Notes: generated from the letters alone by a model not told the origin. 64,000 nt of DNA from Eubacteriaceae bacterium (GCA_902362805.1 CABIXY010000002.1:186001-250000); one strand, 5' to 3'; positions 25,442 through 34,671 are shown, numbered from the stretch's first letter. A program made the numbers and translations.

Positions 25442-27352
25442 ATGAAAGGAAATGTATTATTGCGGACAAACGTGTTTATCTGCATAATTATCATAATGGG
25501 ATTTATAATTACCTCTATGGTCAGTTATCATTCCAACAAAGGCGTACTTCGCAAAGATGTAGAGGACATATCACAATTGACTTCAGAGGGAATTTATCAT
25601 CAGATTGATTCCTTGTTTGCGAAGCCAATCAATATTTCCCTGACCATGGCCAATGACAGTTTACTGAAATCTTTTTTGGATGAGGAAGTAGAACGAAAAG
25701 AAGACGGTGCTTTTATACAGACGATGAAAAATTATTTGCTGTCTTATAAGGAAAAATACGATTATGATTCTGTTTTTTTAGTATCTACAAAGACCAATAG
25801 ATACTATCATTTCGACAGTGGTGTCGACCGAGTTTTGAATAAAGGGAATCCGGAAAATGTGTGGTATTATACATTTTTAGATTCGCCGAAAGAATATGAT
25901 TTGAACATCGACAATGACGAAGTTTCTACTGCCAATAATGAAATAGCAGTTTTTGTAAACTGCAAGATTAAAGATAAAGAAGGAAAAGTTGCAGGCGTTG
26001 TCGGAGTAGGTTTAAAAGTCGCATCATTGCAAAAGATGTTTGAAGCATATGAAAAGAACTTTGACATCAAAGCTTATTTAGTTGATGACAAGGGCAATAT
26101 TGAGATTTCTACGGATAGAACGGGGTATGAAAAAACTAGCCTGTTTGAAGACTGTGGATTCGGTGAATACAAAGAACGGATGCTTGCAGACAGGAGTAGT
26201 GATACGCAGTCTTTTTGGTATGCGGACAAAGGCCGGAAAGGTTTTGTTTTAACAAAGTACATACCGGGATTGACGTGGCATCTGATTATTGATAACGACA
26301 CCACCGTCATGGAAAGCAAATTGAACAGACAATTTTATGTGGGCGCCTTTGTCGTCGTATTAATTATTCTTCTCGTCCTGGTCTTCATTACTAGTATCGT
26401 CAGAAAATATAATGAACAGATTGTCAAACTGACAGTAGAATATGAGAAAAAACACCGCTCTGCCTTTCAGGCAGAAACAGAAAAAATTTATGAGAGCATC
26501 TACGAAATTGATATCACCCATAATTGTGCAGCCAGTGAAGCCACTGAAGACTATTTTGAAGAACTGGGTGTGCCTAAGGATACGCCATATGATCAGGCTC
26601 TTCCAATTATAGCTGAAAAACAAATCAAAGAAGAATATCGAACGGGATATATGGCGACATTTTGCCCGGGAAATGTGCTGAAAGCATTTGAAGAGGGACG
26701 GGAAAACTTGTGCTACGATTTTATGATTTCTCATGACGGAGGCCGCACTTATTATTGGATGCGTATTACTGCTAGAGTTTTTGCCTGGGAAGAAGATCAA
26801 TCTATTCATATGTTCATCTACAGGCAGAATATTGACGAAGAAAAACGCCATGAACGAGAGATGATCGAAAAAATGGAGAGGGATTCCCTCACTGGATTAT
26901 TTAACAAAGCTGCGACACAGAATTATATTAACAGACAACTACAAGAGATGGCAAATCGGGAATTTGCTTTCTTTATTCTCGATATTGACAACTTCAAAAA
27001 TGTCAACGATAATTTGGGCCATGCCGCAGGCGATGAAGTCATCACAGAATTCGCCGAGATTCTGAAAAATCAGTTCCACGATGGCGATATCGTCGGTCGA
27101 ATTGGTGGAGATGAGTTTGTCGTATTTATTCCGGTTGTCAGCAGAGAGTGGGTTGAAAGAAAAGCACAGTTCCTGCTAGAAGTGTTAAGGCACGGCTTTG
27201 CTAAAGACAATCAGGTCTGCCATATCACTGCCAGCATTGGTGTTGCGTTAGTTCCTAGGGACGGAAGTACCTTTGAAATTTTGTATAAAAATGCAGATAA
27301 AGCACTCTATGAGACAAAGAAAAGGGGAAAAGACGGTGTGACTATTTTCTAA
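25442..27352 (+). CDS. Membrane diguanylate cyclase: Cache sensor, PAS-like region, GGDEF
   Basis: 636 residues from the ATG at 25442; a GTG at 25424 would add six residues and cannot be excluded. Two transmembrane helices (about 8-30 and 300-320) bracket an extracellular Cache-like sensor. A short coiled coil, a PAS-like region (about 345-465) and a C-terminal GGDEF domain follow. The active site RIGGDEFVVF is intact, as are the DNFKNVND and GHAAGDE motifs, so c-di-GMP synthesis is expected. No RxxD inhibitory site precedes GGDEF. It lies directly upstream of the type IV pilus locus, which c-di-GMP activates in C. difficile, so it may be the local input. That link is inference. Confidence 0.88.
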   Translation: MKGNVLLRTNVFICIIIIMGFIITSMVSYHSNKGVLRKDVEDISQLTSEGIYHQIDSLFAKPINISLTMANDSLLKSFLDEEVERKEDGAFIQTMKNYLLSYKEKYDYDSVFLVSTKTNRYYHFDSGVDRVLNKGNPENVWYYTFLDSPKEYDLNIDNDEVSTANNEIAVFVNCKIKDKEGKVAGVVGVGLKVASLQKMFEAYEKNFDIKAYLVDDKGNIEISTDRTGYEKTSLFEDCGFGEYKERMLADRSSDTQSFWYADKGRKGFVLTKYIPGLTWHLIIDNDTTVMESKLNRQFYVGAFVVVLIILLVLVFITSIVRKYNEQIVKLTVEYEKKHRSAFQAETEKIYESIYEIDITHNCAASEATEDYFEELGVPKDTPYDQALPIIAEKQIKEEYRTGYMATFCPGNVLKAFEEGRENLCYDFMISHDGGRTYYWMRITARVFAWEEDQSIHMFIYRQNIDEEKRHEREMIEKMERDSLTGLFNKAATQNYINRQLQEMANREFAFFILDIDNFKNVNDNLGHAAGDEVITEFAEILKNQFHDGDIVGRIGGDEFVVFIPVVSREWVERKAQFLLEVLRHGFAKDNQVCHITASIGVALVPRDGSTFEILYKNADKALYETKKRGKDGVTIF

Positions 27353-27369
27353 GACCATAGCATTCGTTA

Positions 27370-27398
27370 TTGAATATCAAACCTTTGTTTGGTATAAT
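27370..27398 (+). promoter_or_regulatory. Promoter of the type IV pilus operon
   Basis: TTGAAT (27370-27375), a 17-nt spacer and a perfect TATAAT (27393-27398), 73 nt before the first pilus gene. The leader has a tandem near-repeat CTGGACAAAT-CTAGACAAAT just downstream. No c-di-GMP riboswitch consensus is visible. Confidence 0.75.
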
Positions 27399-27471
27399 AT
27401 GATACAGTAAAGACTGGACAAATCTAGACAAATAAAGTTTATTTATGCAATATAGAAGAGGTGAATAGGCA

Positions 27472-28089
27472 ATGCTCAGAAACAGAATACGTTCGAATTC
27501 GGGTGCGACGATACTGCTGGCATTGCTGTTTTTCTTGCTCTGCGCCATGGCAGGCTCCATTATACTGTCTGCCGGAAGCGCTGCTGCAGGCAGAATCAGC
27601 GGATTGAAAGAGACGGAACAGTCCTTTTATTCCGTCACTTCTGCTGCCCAGGTGATAAGAGACGAAATAGAAGGTCAGGAATTTCAGGCATATACAGAGA
27701 CGATTGATGGAGTACCAACTAATGAGTATACATTTGAAAAGCAGCCACCAGAAAATGCTGGTATGGGAAAGATTCTTAACGATGCATTTGATGCAATTTA
27801 CAAAAATGGCGGCAAAGAGGCAAAGGACGCCCTTCAGATCAAACCTCCTAGCGCTTACGACTCTGTAATGGGTACAGTTACAGCGAATTTCGTCATGACG
27901 GACGATTACAAGATAGAGATAACGTTCAGCGTGAGTGATTCAGAAAAGTACATTTGCAAGCTTACTGCAAAGGCTATCGTAAATAGAACGACAACTAGAT
28001 ATGAAGAGGAAAAAGAGGGGAAGCTTGTAGAGATTGAGCGACAAGACTTGCAGGTCTACTGGAATGAGTGCACTATTGATAAGGGCTGA
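27472..28089 (+). CDS. Type IV pilus-associated membrane protein (PilX-like position)
   Basis: 205 residues. A short basic N-terminus (MLRNRIRSNSGATI) runs into a single hydrophobic helix (about 12-38), then a soluble domain. There is G-A-T in place of the G-F-T-x-x-E prepilin site and no glutamate at +5, so it is probably not cleaved as a classic pilin. It resembles PilX/GspK-like minor components in organisation and position, heading the operon before two minor prepilins. Family assignment uncertain. Confidence 0.7.
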   Translation: MLRNRIRSNSGATILLALLFFLLCAMAGSIILSAGSAAAGRISGLKETEQSFYSVTSAAQVIRDEIEGQEFQAYTETIDGVPTNEYTFEKQPPENAGMGKILNDAFDAIYKNGGKEAKDALQIKPPSAYDSVMGTVTANFVMTDDYKIEITFSVSDSEKYICKLTAKAIVNRTTTRYEEEKEGKLVEIERQDLQVYWNECTIDKG

Positions 28090-28104
28090 TAAGGAAGTGA
28101 TGTT

Positions 28105-28431
28105 ATGCAGTGCGTGTATAAGAAGTTAAAAGAAAACAACGGAGAATCCCTGGCGGAAGTTTTGGTAGCAATTTTGATTTCGGCTGTAGGGATGCTGATG
28201 TTGTCTTCTTTGATTTATGCAGCAACCCACATGATAGAAAAAGGCGACGCAAAGATTGCAACGATTTACAACGGTGTTAACGTTATGGAGGAGAAGAAAG
28301 ATGGTGGGACGACTGGCCAGTTAGGCATCACTAGCCAGAAAACAAGGCAGACGCAAACAGTTAACATCGACATTTATGTGGACGAAAAATCCGGTTTGAT
28401 GTCATATGAGAAACACGAGGGCGGCAAGTGA
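28105..28431 (+). CDS. PilV-like minor prepilin
   Basis: 108 residues. Its N-terminus, NNGESLAEVLVAILIS, is a prepilin cleavage site (G|ESLAE) with a glutamate five residues after the scissile glycine, followed by the hydrophobic assembly helix. The short soluble part has no recognised fold. Its stop overlaps the start of the next prepilin by 4 nt. Probably a minor pilin priming pilus assembly. Confidence 0.8.
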   Translation: MQCVYKKLKENNGESLAEVLVAILISAVGMLMLSSLIYAATHMIEKGDAKIATIYNGVNVMEEKKDGGTTGQLGITSQKTRQTQTVNIDIYVDEKSGLMSYEKHEGGK

Positions 28432-28949
28432 TGAGGTCGCGGATAAAGAATAAAAAAGGCTTTTCTATTTCTGAGATGCTCATGGTCGTGATGATTCTCA
28501 GCCTGATTATTGTCATGCTGGGCAGCGGCGTCATGGTAGTAAAGAATTCATATGAAAAGATTACACTCAAAGCGGAGGCGCAGACGCTGCTTTCGACTAC
28601 CATTACCAAAGTGAGCGACGAATTCCGTTTTGCAAAGTACGTCAACGCAGACGATAATCCTAAAGCAGCAAAGTTCGTCAGCGGTAATCTGGGGTACGAG
28701 ATTTGGTTCAAAAATGACGATGGAAGCAGCGGAATGAAGGGCATATTGATTTGCAACAACGCAGGTGTGTCTGCTCAGCTTTTAACCGATAAGACCATGA
28801 CTAGCAGGCTGACTCCATCCATAGAATATCAGTATGATAAAGACAATCGTCTGTTTACGGCGACGATTACCATCGCCACCAGAGACAACGATAAATTTTT
28901 GGAACAGGAAATCAAAGTAAAACCAATCAACAACAGGAAGGAATCATAG
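28428..28949 (+). CDS. Minor prepilin with N-terminal methylation motif
   Basis: 173 residues. NKKGFSISEMLMVVMILSL is a class III signal peptide: G|F cleavage, glutamate at +5, hydrophobic helix. The globular domain (about 40-173) is unassigned; it resembles the PilW/PulJ size class. It ends on the base before pilB begins, so translation is coupled. Confidence 0.85.
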   Translation: MMRSRIKNKKGFSISEMLMVVMILSLIIVMLGSGVMVVKNSYEKITLKAEAQTLLSTTITKVSDEFRFAKYVNADDNPKAAKFVSGNLGYEIWFKNDDGSSGMKGILICNNAGVSAQLLTDKTMTSRLTPSIEYQYDKDNRLFTATITIATRDNDKFLEQEIKVKPINNRKES

Positions 28950-30632
28950 ATGAAACATAAACGACTTGGAGACGTATTGACATCAGTGGGACTGATTTCG
29001 GACGAACAGCTGGGCGAAGCCCTGACACTCCAAAAGCAGTCCAAAGACCGTTTGGGAAAAGTTTTGATAGATAACGGATTTATCACAGAGGCACAGCTGA
29101 TAGAAGCGCTGAGAATGCAGCTGGGTATCGACTTTATCGACTTGACCAAAGTGACCATTTCCCCGGAAATGGTCGACCAGATTCCGAAGAGCATCGCTAA
29201 GAAACACGGCGTCGTACCTGTAAAGGTTGTAAAAGATACCCTTTATCTTGCCATGAAGGATCCTTTGAATTTTATGGCAGTAGAAGAAGTCCGCTCGACT
29301 TCAAAGAAGAAAATTATTCCGATGATCGCCTCTGAGAATGCGGTGGAACACGCCATCAGTGCACTCTACGGCAACGAGGGGGCAGCAAAGGCTATGGCGC
29401 AGATGCGGGCAGAATCTGGATTTCGTCCTGATGAAGCTACCATGGATTTTGCCGATGCGGAAGAGAACAGCGCGCCTACTATTAGGCTGGTCAATTCCAT
29501 CATCGAGAGGGCTGTAACGGAAGACGCCAGTGACATCCACTTTGAGCCGGGCAACGGCAACATGAACGTGCGTATGCGTATTGACGGAAGTCTGCATAAT
29601 ATACTGCAGATTCCGAGAGATTTACAGGATTCTGTCATTTCCCGTCTGAAGGTCATGGGCAGAATGGATATTTCTGAACGCCGCATTCCGCAGGACGGCC
29701 GCAGTGAACTGAGGCTGAAGAGCAAAAACATCGACCTCCGTATGTCTACGCTGCCGACAATCTTTGGCGAAAAAATCGTCATTAGGCTTCTGGCACGAGA
29801 TGAGCAGATGCTGGATCGAGAAGGTATCGGCCTCATGGATGACGATTCCAAGAAACTGGATCGTCTCATGAAACACAGCAGCGGTGTGATTTTGATCGTA
29901 GGCCCTACGGGGAGCGGAAAATCATCTACTATGTATACTATTATCAAAGAGCTGATCAGCGAATCGACCAATTTGATTACTTTGGAAGATCCGGTGGAAT
30001 ATAATATCGATGGTGCGACACAGGTACAGATAAATGAAAAGACCGGACTGACCTTCGCAGGAGGACTGCGAGCCATTTTGCGACAGGACCCGGATATCAT
30101 CGCTGTTGGGGAAATCCGTGATGGTGAAACGGCGGAAATTGCTATGAGAGCAGCCATGACGGGACATCTGGTCATTTCTACGATACATACAGAAGACGCC
30201 GTATCTGCCATTGACAGACTGAAGGATATGGGGGTAGAACCTTACCTCATTGCCGGCGGAATTCGAGGCATCATCTCACAGCGGCTCGTTAAGCGGGTCT
30301 GCAATAACTGCAGAGAAGCCTATACGCCTGACCCAGAATTGTGCGACATGGCGGGAATAGACGTGAGCAACGAAGACAGACAGTTTTATCACGGAAAAGG
30401 CTGTCCGATGTGTTTCCACAGTGGCTACAGAGGAAGAATCGGCGTATTTGAAATCCTCACTTTTAACGATGAGTTGAGATCAGGTATCACCAGGGACTGT
30501 GACAAACAGGAACTGCGTCAAATTGTGGCAAAAACGGACTTTGTATCCATGGTGCACAATGCGGACCGGTTGGTAGAAAAAGGCGTTACCACTGTAGAAG
30601 AAGTTTGCAGAACTGTAAGCCTGACAGATTAA
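28950..30632 (+). CDS. pilB: Type IV pilus assembly ATPase PilB
   Basis: 560 residues. An N-terminal MshEN/GspE-N domain (about 1-140) is followed by the secretion ATPase core: Walker A GPTGSGKSS (about 318-326), an Asp box, Walker B and His boxes, and a zinc-binding tetracysteine loop (CNNC near 451, CPMC near 485) that distinguishes extension ATPases. It powers pilin polymerisation from the inner face of the membrane. Start immediately after the preceding stop. Confidence 0.96.
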   Translation: MKHKRLGDVLTSVGLISDEQLGEALTLQKQSKDRLGKVLIDNGFITEAQLIEALRMQLGIDFIDLTKVTISPEMVDQIPKSIAKKHGVVPVKVVKDTLYLAMKDPLNFMAVEEVRSTSKKKIIPMIASENAVEHAISALYGNEGAAKAMAQMRAESGFRPDEATMDFADAEENSAPTIRLVNSIIERAVTEDASDIHFEPGNGNMNVRMRIDGSLHNILQIPRDLQDSVISRLKVMGRMDISERRIPQDGRSELRLKSKNIDLRMSTLPTIFGEKIVIRLLARDEQMLDREGIGLMDDDSKKLDRLMKHSSGVILIVGPTGSGKSSTMYTIIKELISESTNLITLEDPVEYNIDGATQVQINEKTGLTFAGGLRAILRQDPDIIAVGEIRDGETAEIAMRAAMTGHLVISTIHTEDAVSAIDRLKDMGVEPYLIAGGIRGIISQRLVKRVCNNCREAYTPDPELCDMAGIDVSNEDRQFYHGKGCPMCFHSGYRGRIGVFEILTFNDELRSGITRDCDKQELRQIVAKTDFVSMVHNADRLVEKGVTTVEEVCRTVSLTD

Positions 30633-30647
30633 TCTTGGAGGATTTTC

Positions 30648-31700
30648 ATGATAGTTGAAGAATATATCAAACACGCTAGTGAATTAGGTGCTTCTGATGT
30701 ACATGTAGTGGCAGGTCTGCCGCCAAAATGCAGGAAAGACGGGCAGCTGATAGACCTCTTTCCAGAAATCCTAACTCACGATACATGTGAAAAAATCGCC
30801 AGTGAGTTGGCGGGTAAGTTATACAGCAGAATCGAAGAAATCGGCGAGTTGGACTTGGCAAAGACCATCGCGGGAGAGCGTATCAGAATTAATCTCTTCC
30901 GGCAGCAGGGCAGCATCTCTGCCGCCTTGCGTATACTGAGCAATCAGATACCAAAGCTGGATCAGCTGGGTCTTCCCCCGGTAGTCAGTGACTTTCCATC
31001 TTACCAGAAAGGTATCGTCCTGGTAACTGGTGAGACGGGAAGTGGTAAGTCCACCACATTGGCGGCGATTTTGAATCAGATCAATCACACGAGATGTGAT
31101 CACATTATCACGTTGGAGGATCCGATCGAGTACCTTTATGAGCCTGATAAGGCGATTATCAATCAGAGAGAAATAGGCAAAGACACAGAGAGTTACGACA
31201 ATGGACTGCGGGCGATTCTCAGAGAAGACCCAGACGTCATTTTGATCGGCGAAATGCGAGACCTCAATACCATCGAAACAGCTTTAACAGCGGCAGAGAC
31301 TGGCCACCTGGTCTTTGCAACTTTGCATACCAATTCGGCGCCGGATTCTATCGATCGTATGGTAGGTGTCTTCCCGGCAGAACGCCAGCAGCAGATTAGG
31401 CTGCAGTTATCAACCACGCTGAAGGCGGTGCTCTCTCAGCAGCTTTTGGTCCGTAAAGGCGGCCAGGGCAGAGTTGCAGCGTGCGAAGTCATGGTGGTGA
31501 CACCGGCGATCAGAAACCTGATCAGAGAAGGTAAGACACCGCAGATGATGTCGTCGATGCTGTCAGGGGCTTCGGAAGGAAGTCTGACCATGGATAACTG
31601 CCTGATCAAAATGGTCAAAGAGGGGACGATTTCCTCAAAGACGGCTTATGAAGCTTGTAATGACAAGGATTATTTGAAAAAATACGTGAGTATCAGATAG
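30648..31700 (+). CDS. pilT: Type IV pilus retraction ATPase PilT
   Basis: 350 residues. Walker A GETGSGKST (about 128-136), ILIGEMRD Walker B, and the PilT hallmark AIRNLIREGK near the C-terminus. No tetracysteine loop. It depolymerises pili and drives twitching. Its presence argues that these pili retract. SD TTGGAGG, 15 nt after pilB. Confidence 0.96.
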   Translation: MIVEEYIKHASELGASDVHVVAGLPPKCRKDGQLIDLFPEILTHDTCEKIASELAGKLYSRIEEIGELDLAKTIAGERIRINLFRQQGSISAALRILSNQIPKLDQLGLPPVVSDFPSYQKGIVLVTGETGSGKSTTLAAILNQINHTRCDHIITLEDPIEYLYEPDKAIINQREIGKDTESYDNGLRAILREDPDVILIGEMRDLNTIETALTAAETGHLVFATLHTNSAPDSIDRMVGVFPAERQQQIRLQLSTTLKAVLSQQLLVRKGGQGRVAACEVMVVTPAIRNLIREGKTPQMMSSMLSGASEGSLTMDNCLIKMVKEGTISSKTAYEACNDKDYLKKYVSIR

Positions 31701-31732
31701 ATGAAATCTAGAAGAAAGGATGTGAGGCGGGA

Positions 31733-32947
31733 TTGGTAACTTATCAGTACAGGGCCATTACGGAAGACGGCGTCAAAACCAGAGGTGTCGTCCAGGCTGT
31801 GGACGAATACGCCGCAGTGGAAAAAATTAAAGCGACCTGCCCCATTGTGACGAAGATTACACCCGTAAAAGAAGGCGGGATTAACAATATATTGCAGATG
31901 GAGGTAGGAAACACCAAGATCAATACCAAAGCCCTTTCGGTCATGTGTTCTCAGTTCGCTATCATTCTCAAATCGGGAGTACCGATTTCCAGATGCATGG
32001 AGATGATTGCCGAACAGACCACAGACAAGAGGCTGAGGAAGATGCTCTTCAGTGCGGCTGACGATGTGGCGGAAGGTAACGGTATCGCCAACAGTTTTGA
32101 AAAGAACTGCAAAGAACTGCCGATTACCTTTATCGAAACGGTCAGAGCGGGAGAGCATTCGGGAACTTTGGAGCATTCCTTTGATACCTTGGAGAAGTAT
32201 TATGAGAAGTCATACAAGACCAGTCAGAAGGTAAAGCGGGCGATGAGTTATCCGATCTTCGTTATCTGTGTCGCTATTGTGGTTTTGATCATCGTCATGG
32301 CAAAGGTGGTGCCTTCCCTGGCGGAAACCTTCCTGGACTTGGATGGAGAAATGCCTGCCATTACCAAAGCGATGATCGCCATGTCAAATTTTTTCAGTAA
32401 ATACTGGCTGATCATCATCGGGGTGCTGATTGCACTGGCGGTGGTCTTAAAGCTTGTCTTCAATACGGAGAAGGGCAGGGTCTTCTGGCATAAGATGAAG
32501 CTGAAAATTCCCGTGATCGGAAAGATCGCCTTGCTCAACGGAGCCAGTCAATATGCCAACACCATGGCAGCTTTGATGAGCGCCGGCTTATCTGTTCATC
32601 AATCGCTGGATATCACTGCAAAGGTCATGGACAATTATGTTTTGAGCCTGGAGACTTCTATGATGAGCGGCAGGATTGAGGAAGGAAAGCAGCTGGGAGA
32701 GTGTATGCGCCAGAGCAAATATTTTCCGAAAACGCTGATTGAGATGTGTGCCATCGGTGAAAGCACCGGTGAACTGGATGAGACACTTGTGACGGTCGGT
32801 TCGTATTTTGATAATGAAGCCGAACACGCTACGGAAAAAGCGATTTCCAAGCTGGAGCCGGGCATTTTAATCGTCATGGCCATCTTCGCAGGATTTATCG
32901 TCATTTCGATTTACCTGCCGATGTTCACCATGTACGAATTGATTTAG
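31733..32947 (+). CDS. pilC: Type IV pilus inner-membrane platform protein PilC
   Basis: 404 residues with two GspF/T2SSF domains (about 70-190 and 270-395) and three main transmembrane helices (about 170-195, 218-240 and 370-395). It anchors PilB and PilT. TTG start at 31733 with GAGGCGGGA just upstream. No ATG or GTG gives the conserved N-terminus (VTYQYRAIT). Confidence 0.94.
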   Translation: MVTYQYRAITEDGVKTRGVVQAVDEYAAVEKIKATCPIVTKITPVKEGGINNILQMEVGNTKINTKALSVMCSQFAIILKSGVPISRCMEMIAEQTTDKRLRKMLFSAADDVAEGNGIANSFEKNCKELPITFIETVRAGEHSGTLEHSFDTLEKYYEKSYKTSQKVKRAMSYPIFVICVAIVVLIIVMAKVVPSLAETFLDLDGEMPAITKAMIAMSNFFSKYWLIIIGVLIALAVVLKLVFNTEKGRVFWHKMKLKIPVIGKIALLNGASQYANTMAALMSAGLSVHQSLDITAKVMDNYVLSLETSMMSGRIEEGKQLGECMRQSKYFPKTLIEMCAIGESTGELDETLVTVGSYFDNEAEHATEKAISKLEPGILIVMAIFAGFIVISIYLPMFTMYELI

Positions 32948-32972
32948 AGGAATCTGGAAATTGGAAAGATTT

Positions 32973-33037
32973 TGGTCTTGCAAGACCATTGAAAACTTAT
33001 TATAGTATCAAAGGGCGCTTTTAACCCGGGTGCCCTT
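32973..33037 (+). promoter_or_regulatory. Hairpins in the pilC to major-pilin gap
   Basis: A perfect 16-bp palindrome TGGTCTTGCAAGACCA (32973-32988) and a second stem AAGGGC (33011-33016) / GCCCTT (33032-33037) in the 127-nt gap. Neither has a T run. They could stabilise or stop mRNA so that pilin transcripts accumulate separately. Confidence 0.45.
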
Positions 33038-33074
33038 GAGATAGAAAATGCATGTACATACGAGGAGGACTATT

Positions 33075-33523
33075 ATGTTAAAAATGAGAGATGTTTTAAA
33101 AACGAAAATTTCTAAACGGGGGGGTTCACGCTAGCTGAACTCCTTGTAGTCGTTGCGATCATCGCAATACTAGTGGCCGTGTCCATCCCTATTTTTACTG
33201 GGAAGCTCAATGAAGCGAGAGAGAATACGGACAAAGCTAATGTGAGAGCTGCGAAGGCAGCAGCGATTACTTATTTTTTGTCGAATGAGGGAAAATCGGC
33301 AGCAAAAACTCAATATTATGACATCAAAGAAGGCACGATGACTTCGACGCAGCCGGAGGGATACAACAAGGCAAAGCAAAAAGATAAGAATGGGAAGCCG
33401 TTGGAAGAAGGTGCTGCCGTTGTTCAGGTAACTTATGTTGATTCGGTTGACACGAATGGTAAAGATACAGAAGGAAATGTTACAGCTGCATGGGTATCAG
33501 GTGCTGCCAAGGCTGGAAGCTGA
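33075..33523 (+). pseudogene. Major type IV prepilin, out of frame at a G7 tract (phase-variable or broken)
   Basis: A good SD (CGAGGAGG) precedes the ATG at 33075. The first frame reads MLKMRDVLKTKISKRGG and then hits TAG. The body of the pilin (FTLAELLVVVAIIAILVAVSIPIFTGK and on to 33523) continues in another frame. The break is at seven Gs (33118-33124). Eight Gs would give KRGGFTLAE and five Gs KRGFTLAE, both restoring a full prepilin of about 149 residues with a normal G|FTLAE cleavage site. It is clearly a paralogue of the next two genes. In this state the protein is not made, unless slippage in replication, transcription or translation rescues it. Confidence 0.85.
33118..33124 (+). repeat. 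Homopolymeric G7 tract at the prepilin cleavage codons
   Basis: Seven consecutive Gs where the paralogues have GGGG and GGG. Its length puts the first major pilin gene out of frame. Confidence 0.95.
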
Positions 33524-33652
33524 TATATGGAATTCAGCTGATTGTTTCATACTGAAGTTTCTTAAGTAAGCCATATCATCTTTCTGATTTGATATCATAA
33601 ATGCATGCTAAATCCCCATTTAAATATGCATATATCAAGGAGGAAAGATGAT

Positions 33653-34108
33653 ATGTTAGAAATGAGAAATGTATTAAACACGAAGTTGAACAAGAAGGGG
33701 TTTACCCTTGCGGAATTGTTGGTAGTTGTTGCTATTATTGCTGTTCTAGTGGCGGTGTCCATACCTATCTTTACAGGTAAACTAGAAAAGACGAGAGAAG
33801 AAACTGATATCGCCAATATGAGAGCAGCTAAAGCTGTGGCAGTAGCTGCAGCTTTAGATGACAAACTCGATACAGATGTTTGGTTGAACGGTGTTGCATA
33901 CTATAATGCTGAAGATGGAGTATTACAACAAGCAAAGCCGACAAAAGTGTACGGCAAAGGAACTAGTAAAAAAGCAGGGCAGACATATACGAATTATGAT
34001 GATGCTAAAGATTACACTGAAGCTGTTATCAAAGTAACAATTACAAATTCACCATCTGATAAAGCAAATAATGTAAAGATTGAATGGGAAGGTGTAAAAA
34101 CAAAATAA
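33653..34108 (+). CDS. Major type IV prepilin (second paralogue)
   Basis: 152 residues starting MLEMRNVLNTKLNKKG|FTLAELLVV. Classic G|F cleavage, glutamate at +5 and a hydrophobic alpha-1 helix, then an alpha-helical stretch (TDIANMRAAKA) and a small lysine-rich globular domain. Start at 33653 set by AAGGAGG; a longer ORF start at 33605 is rejected. It shares its first ~50 residues with the flanking paralogues and diverges after that, as expected for surface-exposed pilin. Intact here, so it may be the pilin made in this strain. Confidence 0.92.
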   Translation: MLEMRNVLNTKLNKKGFTLAELLVVVAIIAVLVAVSIPIFTGKLEKTREETDIANMRAAKAVAVAAALDDKLDTDVWLNGVAYYNAEDGVLQQAKPTKVYGKGTSKKAGQTYTNYDDAKDYTEAVIKVTITNSPSDKANNVKIEWEGVKTK

Positions 34109-34128
34109 GACATACTTGAAAATCATAC

Positions 34129-34156
34129 AGAGAAGTCGTGGGGTTGCGGCTTCTCT
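34129..34156 (+). terminator. Terminator-like hairpin between pilin paralogues 2 and 3
   Basis: A 10-bp stem AGAGAAGTCG (34129-34138) / CGGCTTCTCT (34147-34156) with one G-U pair and an 8-nt loop. A T6 run follows at a distance of about 12 nt. Confidence 0.6.
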
Positions 34157-34230
34157 CTATTCATTGATTTTTTCCCAAAAGCCAATATGACTGTTTTTTG
34201 GGAAAGCATCAAGAAGAGAGGAAAAGTGAT

Positions 34231-34659
34231 ATGCTATTAAGAAGAATAAATCAGGGGAATAAGAGTAAAAGAGGGTTTACCTTAGCAGAACTCTTAGTGG
34301 TGGTAGCTATTATTGCTATATTAGTTGCAGTATCCATCCCCATTTTCACAGGAAAATTAGAAGAGGCAAGGAAAAACACTGACCTTGCCAACGAAAGAGC
34401 GGCGAAGGCGGCGGCCGTAGCTGACTATATGTTAGAAGGGGAACCGGATTCATATGAAAAGTTTTATGATGCAGAAAACGGGACGATGGTTGAACTTACA
34501 GATGCGGATAAACTGGAAGGATATAACCAAGTGAAGAGGTCTGAAAGTAAGGATAGAAATACAAGCGTTATTATTGTATTAATTTCATCTTCAACCGATA
34601 GTGATGACAACCTCAGAGTTACAGTACAGTGGCATGATTTAAAAAGAGAATTGGGATAA
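34231..34659 (+). CDS. Major type IV prepilin (third paralogue)
   Basis: 142 residues, MLLRRINQGNKSKRG|FTLAELLVV. Same N-terminal helix and IPIFTGKLEEARKNTD continuation as its neighbours, different globular part (YDAENGTMVELTDADKLEGYNQ is shared in pattern with paralogue 1). Start at 34231 preceded by GAGAGG. Intact. Confidence 0.92.
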   Translation: MLLRRINQGNKSKRGFTLAELLVVVAIIAILVAVSIPIFTGKLEEARKNTDLANERAAKAAAVADYMLEGEPDSYEKFYDAENGTMVELTDADKLEGYNQVKRSESKDRNTSVIIVLISSSTDSDDNLRVTVQWHDLKRELG

Positions 34660-34671
34660 CGAGGAGACAAA

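Noticed and set aside
27399-27471. Possible c-di-GMP riboswitch before the pilus operon
   Set aside because: Too short and lacks the conserved GEMM core; only a near-tandem 10-nt repeat is seen.
29366-30211. 281-codon minus-strand frame
   Set aside because: Antisense to pilB; Ser/Ile/Met-rich shadow composition.
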